9,314 bases of DNA from Desulfotignum sp. (GTDB lineage: Bacteria > Desulfobacterota > Desulfobacteria > Desulfobacterales > Desulfobacteraceae). The position numbers were made by a program, and so were the translations under genes. A model generated the notes under the pieces. It ran no database searches. It was given only the letters and a program-made list of their open reading frames with translations, and had not been told where the DNA came from. How positions within the stretch are numbered: position 1 is the stretch's first letter; each line of letters starts with the position of its first letter. The stretch is taken from positions 1 through 9,314 of the forward strand of contig JAABSS010000467.1 in the NCBI GenBank assembly GCA_011390235.1, given 5' to 3'. Shown piece after piece: positions 7,986-9,314 of the stretch.

Positions 7986-8014
7986 TATTTAATAAATTTA
8001 AATGAGGTTGTCAA
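7986..8014 (-). promoter_or_regulatory. Candidate sigma-70 promoter for mltD
   Basis: On the minus strand there is a perfect TTGACA at 8014-8009. It is followed after 16 bases by TTAAAT (7992-7987, four of six consensus positions), or after 17 bases by the weaker TAAATA (7991-7986). The spacer is AT-rich. The predicted transcript start lies about 40 bases upstream of the TTG start codon. With no clear terminator downstream, it may also supply tRNA-Arg, the U32 gene and possibly the che genes. Confidence 0.6.
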
Positions 8015-8296
8015 CAGTAAAGGCTGTTTTACGGGTGTTTCAACTGAATTCCGGTCATAAAAACCGAAAATCCAGGGCTTTCCCGAATCCTTTTTAGGGT
8101 GGTTGCCTTTTGGCAAATCGATTGATGTGAGATTTTTGTCTTGTAATACCCAATTTAATATTGTATATAGATCAGATTGCATGAATTTTGGTGAACCAGG
8201 CTGTTGAACCATTTTTTTGGGATGTCCAAGGCCACATAGTTATAGGGGAAGTCCGGTATGCAAAGGCAGTTGGGCGGATGTCGGGATACTGAACAG
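8015..8296. other. Gene-free divergent intergenic stretch
   Basis: This stretch of about 280 bases between the mltD promoter and the tRNA-tuf control region holds no convincing gene on either strand. It contains a perfect 5-bp stem with a TTTT loop (TTGCC at 8103-8107, GGCAA at 8112-8116) without a following T run. It also holds two TGAACC copies (8192-8197 and 8205-8210) at a 13-base interval. An 80-codon minus-strand frame (8212-7970) has no ribosome binding site and overlaps the mltD promoter. A small RNA cannot be excluded, but nothing specific identifies one. Confidence 0.5.
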
Positions 8297-8325
8297 ACAA
8301 TTTTTTGTCATTGGCCAAAAATTGT
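8297..8325. repeat. Inverted repeat upstream of the tRNA-tuf promoter
   Basis: The 9-base arms ACAATTTTT (8297-8305) and AAAAATTGT (8317-8325) are perfect inverted copies separated by 11 bases. They end 11 bases before the -35 box at 8337. Placement and AT-richness suit an UP element or a bound regulator such as a FIS-like protein, but the role is inferred only. Confidence 0.5.
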
Positions 8326-8336
8326 GAAAAAAGCAC

Positions 8337-8365
8337 TTGATAAACCCAATTTGCTCTGTTATTAT
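8337..8365 (+). promoter_or_regulatory. Sigma-70 promoter of the tRNA-tuf operon
   Basis: TTGATA (8337-8342), a 17-base spacer and TATTAT (8360-8365) each match the consensus at five of six positions with optimal spacing. Transcription should start near G8371-G8372, giving a leader of about 38 bases before tRNA-Thr. The bases after the -10 box (CACCCGG) form a GC-rich discriminator, the feature associated with negative stringent control of stable RNA promoters. An AT-rich stretch with A runs lies just upstream. Confidence 0.8.
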
Positions 8366-8409
8366 CACCCGGTCTTTTTGTCGTGACAAGGATTGCTGCA
8401 AATTGATGT

Positions 8410-8485
8410 GCCGATATAGCTCAGTTGGTAGAGCATCTCACTTGTAATGAGAATGTCCTCCGTTCGATTCGGGGTATCGGCTCCA
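8410..8485 (+). tRNA. thrU: tRNA-Thr (anticodon UGU)
   Basis: The acceptor GCCGATA pairs with TATCGGC, the D stem is GCTC/GAGC, the anticodon stem-loop is TCTCA-CTTGTAA-TGAGA (anticodon TGT), and the T arm is CTCCG-TTCGATT-CGGGG with one U-G pair. CCA is encoded. This is the first gene of the tRNA-tuf operon, matching the place of thrU in E. coli. Its U34 makes it a plausible substrate for the TrhP-type protein encoded nearby. Confidence 0.97.
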
Positions 8486-8504
8486 GATAGAAACATAGAA
8501 CCCG

Positions 8505-8589
8505 GGTGGGGTTCCCGAGTGGTCAAAGGGATCAGACTGTAAATCTGACGGCTCAGCCTTCGGAGGTTCAAATCCTCCCCCCACCACCA
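8505..8589 (+). tRNA. tyrU: tRNA-Tyr (anticodon GUA)
   Basis: This is a class II tRNA of 85 bases including the encoded CCA. The acceptor is GGTGGGG/CCCCACC, the anticodon stem-loop is TCAGA-CTGTAAA-TCTGA (anticodon GTA), the long variable arm is CGGCTCAGCCTTCG, and the T arm is GGAGG-TTCAAAT-CCTCC. It starts 19 bases after tRNA-Thr(UGU). Confidence 0.97.
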
Positions 8590-8668
8590 TAATTTATGTA
8601 GGAGATCTTGATAGCGGTCGTTACTACATGATAGTTGATAAAAAGTCAGCTATATGAGTTATCGTTTT
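8590..8668 (+). other. Spacer between tRNA-Tyr and tRNA-Gly
   Basis: This 79-base spacer is AT-rich and has no gene. ATGTAG (8596-8601) and CTACAT (8624-8629) are inverted copies that could form a stem of about eight pairs with the flanking bases, perhaps a processing hairpin. There is no T run, so it is not a typical terminator. Confidence 0.35.
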
Positions 8669-8744
8669 GCGGGAGTAGCTCAGTTGGTAGAGCTTCAGCC
8701 TTCCAAGCTGAATGTCGCGAGTTCGAGCCTCGTCTCCCGCTCCA
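8669..8744 (+). tRNA. glyT: tRNA-Gly (anticodon UCC)
   Basis: The acceptor GCGGGAG pairs with CTCCCGC, the D stem is GCTC/GAGC, the anticodon stem-loop is TCAGC-CTTCCAA-GCTGA (anticodon TCC), and the T arm is GCGAG-TTCGAGC-CTCGT with one G-U pair. CCA is encoded. It holds the same place as glyT in the E. coli thrU-tyrU-glyT-thrT-tufB operon. Confidence 0.97.
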
Positions 8745-8798
8745 GCCATGAGGATCCCCGCGCAGTAGGAGTAGATGTAATTTGAATTTGCGTTTTGT

Positions 8799-8875
8799 GC
8801 CCATGTAGCTCAGTCGGTAGAGCGCTTCCTTGGTAAGGAAGAGGTTCACCAGTTCGATTCTGGTCATGGGCTCCA
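8799..8875 (+). tRNA. thrT: tRNA-Thr (anticodon GGU)
   Basis: The acceptor GCCCATG pairs with CATGGGC, the D stem is GCTC/GAGC, the anticodon stem-loop is CTTCC-TTGGTAA-GGAAG (anticodon GGT), and the T arm is ACCAG-TTCGATT-CTGGT. CCA is encoded. The variable loop AGGTTC has six bases where class I tRNAs usually have four or five, making the gene 77 bases. It precedes tuf by 27 bases. Confidence 0.96.
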
Positions 8876-8902
8876 TAACCAATGGCAGGAGGGATTAAGG
8901 AA

Positions 8903-9314
8903 ATGGCTAAAGAAAAATTTGAGCGGAAAAAACCGCACGTAAACATCGGCACGATTGGTCATATCGACCATGGCAAGACCACGTTGACTGCCGCAATTAC
9001 AAAACATGCCGGGCTCAGGGGCAATGCCACCTATGTGCCGTTTGATGAGATTGACAAGGCCCCGGAAGAAAGAGAACGTGGTATCACCATTGCAACCGCC
9101 CATGTGGAATATGAAACCACTGCCCGTCATTATGCCCATGTGGACTGTCCGGGCCATGCCGACTATATCAAGAACATGATCACAGGTGCAGCCCAGATGG
9201 ATGGCGCTATTCTGGTTGTTTCCGCAGATGACGGCCCCATGCCCCAGACCAGGGAGCATATTCTTCTTGCCCGTCAGGTTGGGGTGCCCAAAATTGTGGT
9301 ATTTTTGAACAAAT
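8903..9314 (+). CDS. tuf: Elongation factor Tu (partial, N-terminal GTPase part)
   Basis: EF-Tu delivers aminoacyl-tRNA to the ribosome as a GTP complex. The 137 visible codons begin [20 protein letters not shown] and show G1 GHIDHGKT (19-26), the switch I threonine T62 in RGITIATAH (59-67), G3 DCPG (81-84) with catalytic H85, and the first half of G4 (FLNK) right at the window end. About two thirds of a roughly 395-residue protein is missing. ATG 8903 is preceded by AGGAGGG (8887-8893) at nine-base spacing. The gene ends a tRNA operon, so its message is released by tRNA processing. The isoleucine in GHIDHGKT, where most bacteria have valine, and the [11 protein letters not shown] form resemble deltaproteobacterial sulfate reducers (from memory, not a search). 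Confidence 0.98.
   Translation, partial: MAKEKFERKKPHVNIGTIGHIDHGKTTLTAAITKHAGLRGNATYVPFDEIDKAPEERERGITIATAHVEYETTARHYAHVDCPGHADYIKNMITGAAQMDGAILVVSADDGPMPQTREHILLARQVGVPKIVVFLNK

Noticed and set aside
8103..8116. Hairpin TTGCC-TTTT-GGCAA as a terminator
   Set aside because: No T run follows on either strand and no gene ends nearby; the stem has only five pairs.
7970..8212. 80-codon minus-strand open frame before mltD
   Set aside because: No ribosome binding site before its ATG, it overlaps the mltD promoter, and the translation shows no domain.
8365..8952. Minus-strand open frames across the tRNA cluster
   Set aside because: They run antisense through tRNA genes and include translations typical of mis-annotated tRNA regions.
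8864..9259. 131-codon minus-strand open frame opposite tuf
   Set aside because: It is a shadow of the EF-Tu coding strand, which has all the expected GTPase motifs.

Overview
The window reads as an ordinary, compactly packed chromosomal segment. It probably comes from a mesophilic sulfate-reducing bacterium of the Desulfobacterota (Desulfobacteraceae-like). That placement is an inference from the style of the EF-Tu N-terminus ([19 protein letters not shown]), the moderate GC content and the CheA architecture, not from a database search. I see no insertion sequence, prophage, CRISPR array or toxin-antitoxin pair.

Left part, positions 1 to about 4700, minus strand: a chemosensory operon in the order cheA, cheW, cheB. 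CheA is a 1068-residue hybrid kinase with an HPt domain, a P2-like region, dimerisation and ATPase domains, two CheW-like domains in tandem and a C-terminal receiver domain. CheW is a small single-domain coupling protein. CheB is cut by the left window edge and lacks the end of its methylesterase domain. The cheW stop and cheB start share a base. No cheR, cheY or receptor gene is visible.

Middle part, 4694 to about 8015, minus strand: a three-domain LysM lytic transglycosylase lipoprotein (MltD type), then a tRNA-Arg(CCU) five bases after its stop codon, then a U32-family protein of the TrhP/YegQ type 18 bases after the tRNA. No clear terminator is visible between these genes or before cheA. 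Transcription from the good promoter in front of mltD could therefore run through the whole minus-strand block, with a weaker internal promoter candidate just upstream of cheA.

Right part, plus strand: a promoter with a GC-rich discriminator drives four tRNA genes, Thr(UGU), Tyr(GUA), Gly(UCC) and Thr(GGU), followed by the 5' part of tuf (EF-Tu), which is cut by the right edge. This is the same order as the thrU-tyrU-glyT-thrT-tufB operon of Escherichia coli, so it is an ancient arrangement. The roughly 470-base region between mltD and the first tRNA holds the two divergent promoters and no convincing gene.

Most interesting points: the multi-domain CheA with a charged DRR-rich insertion inside its first CheW domain; the tRNA-Arg wedged between two protein genes, leaving the downstream gene without a visible Shine-Dalgarno sequence; and an inverted repeat just upstream of the tRNA-tuf promoter. 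I found no strong sign of an undescribed system.
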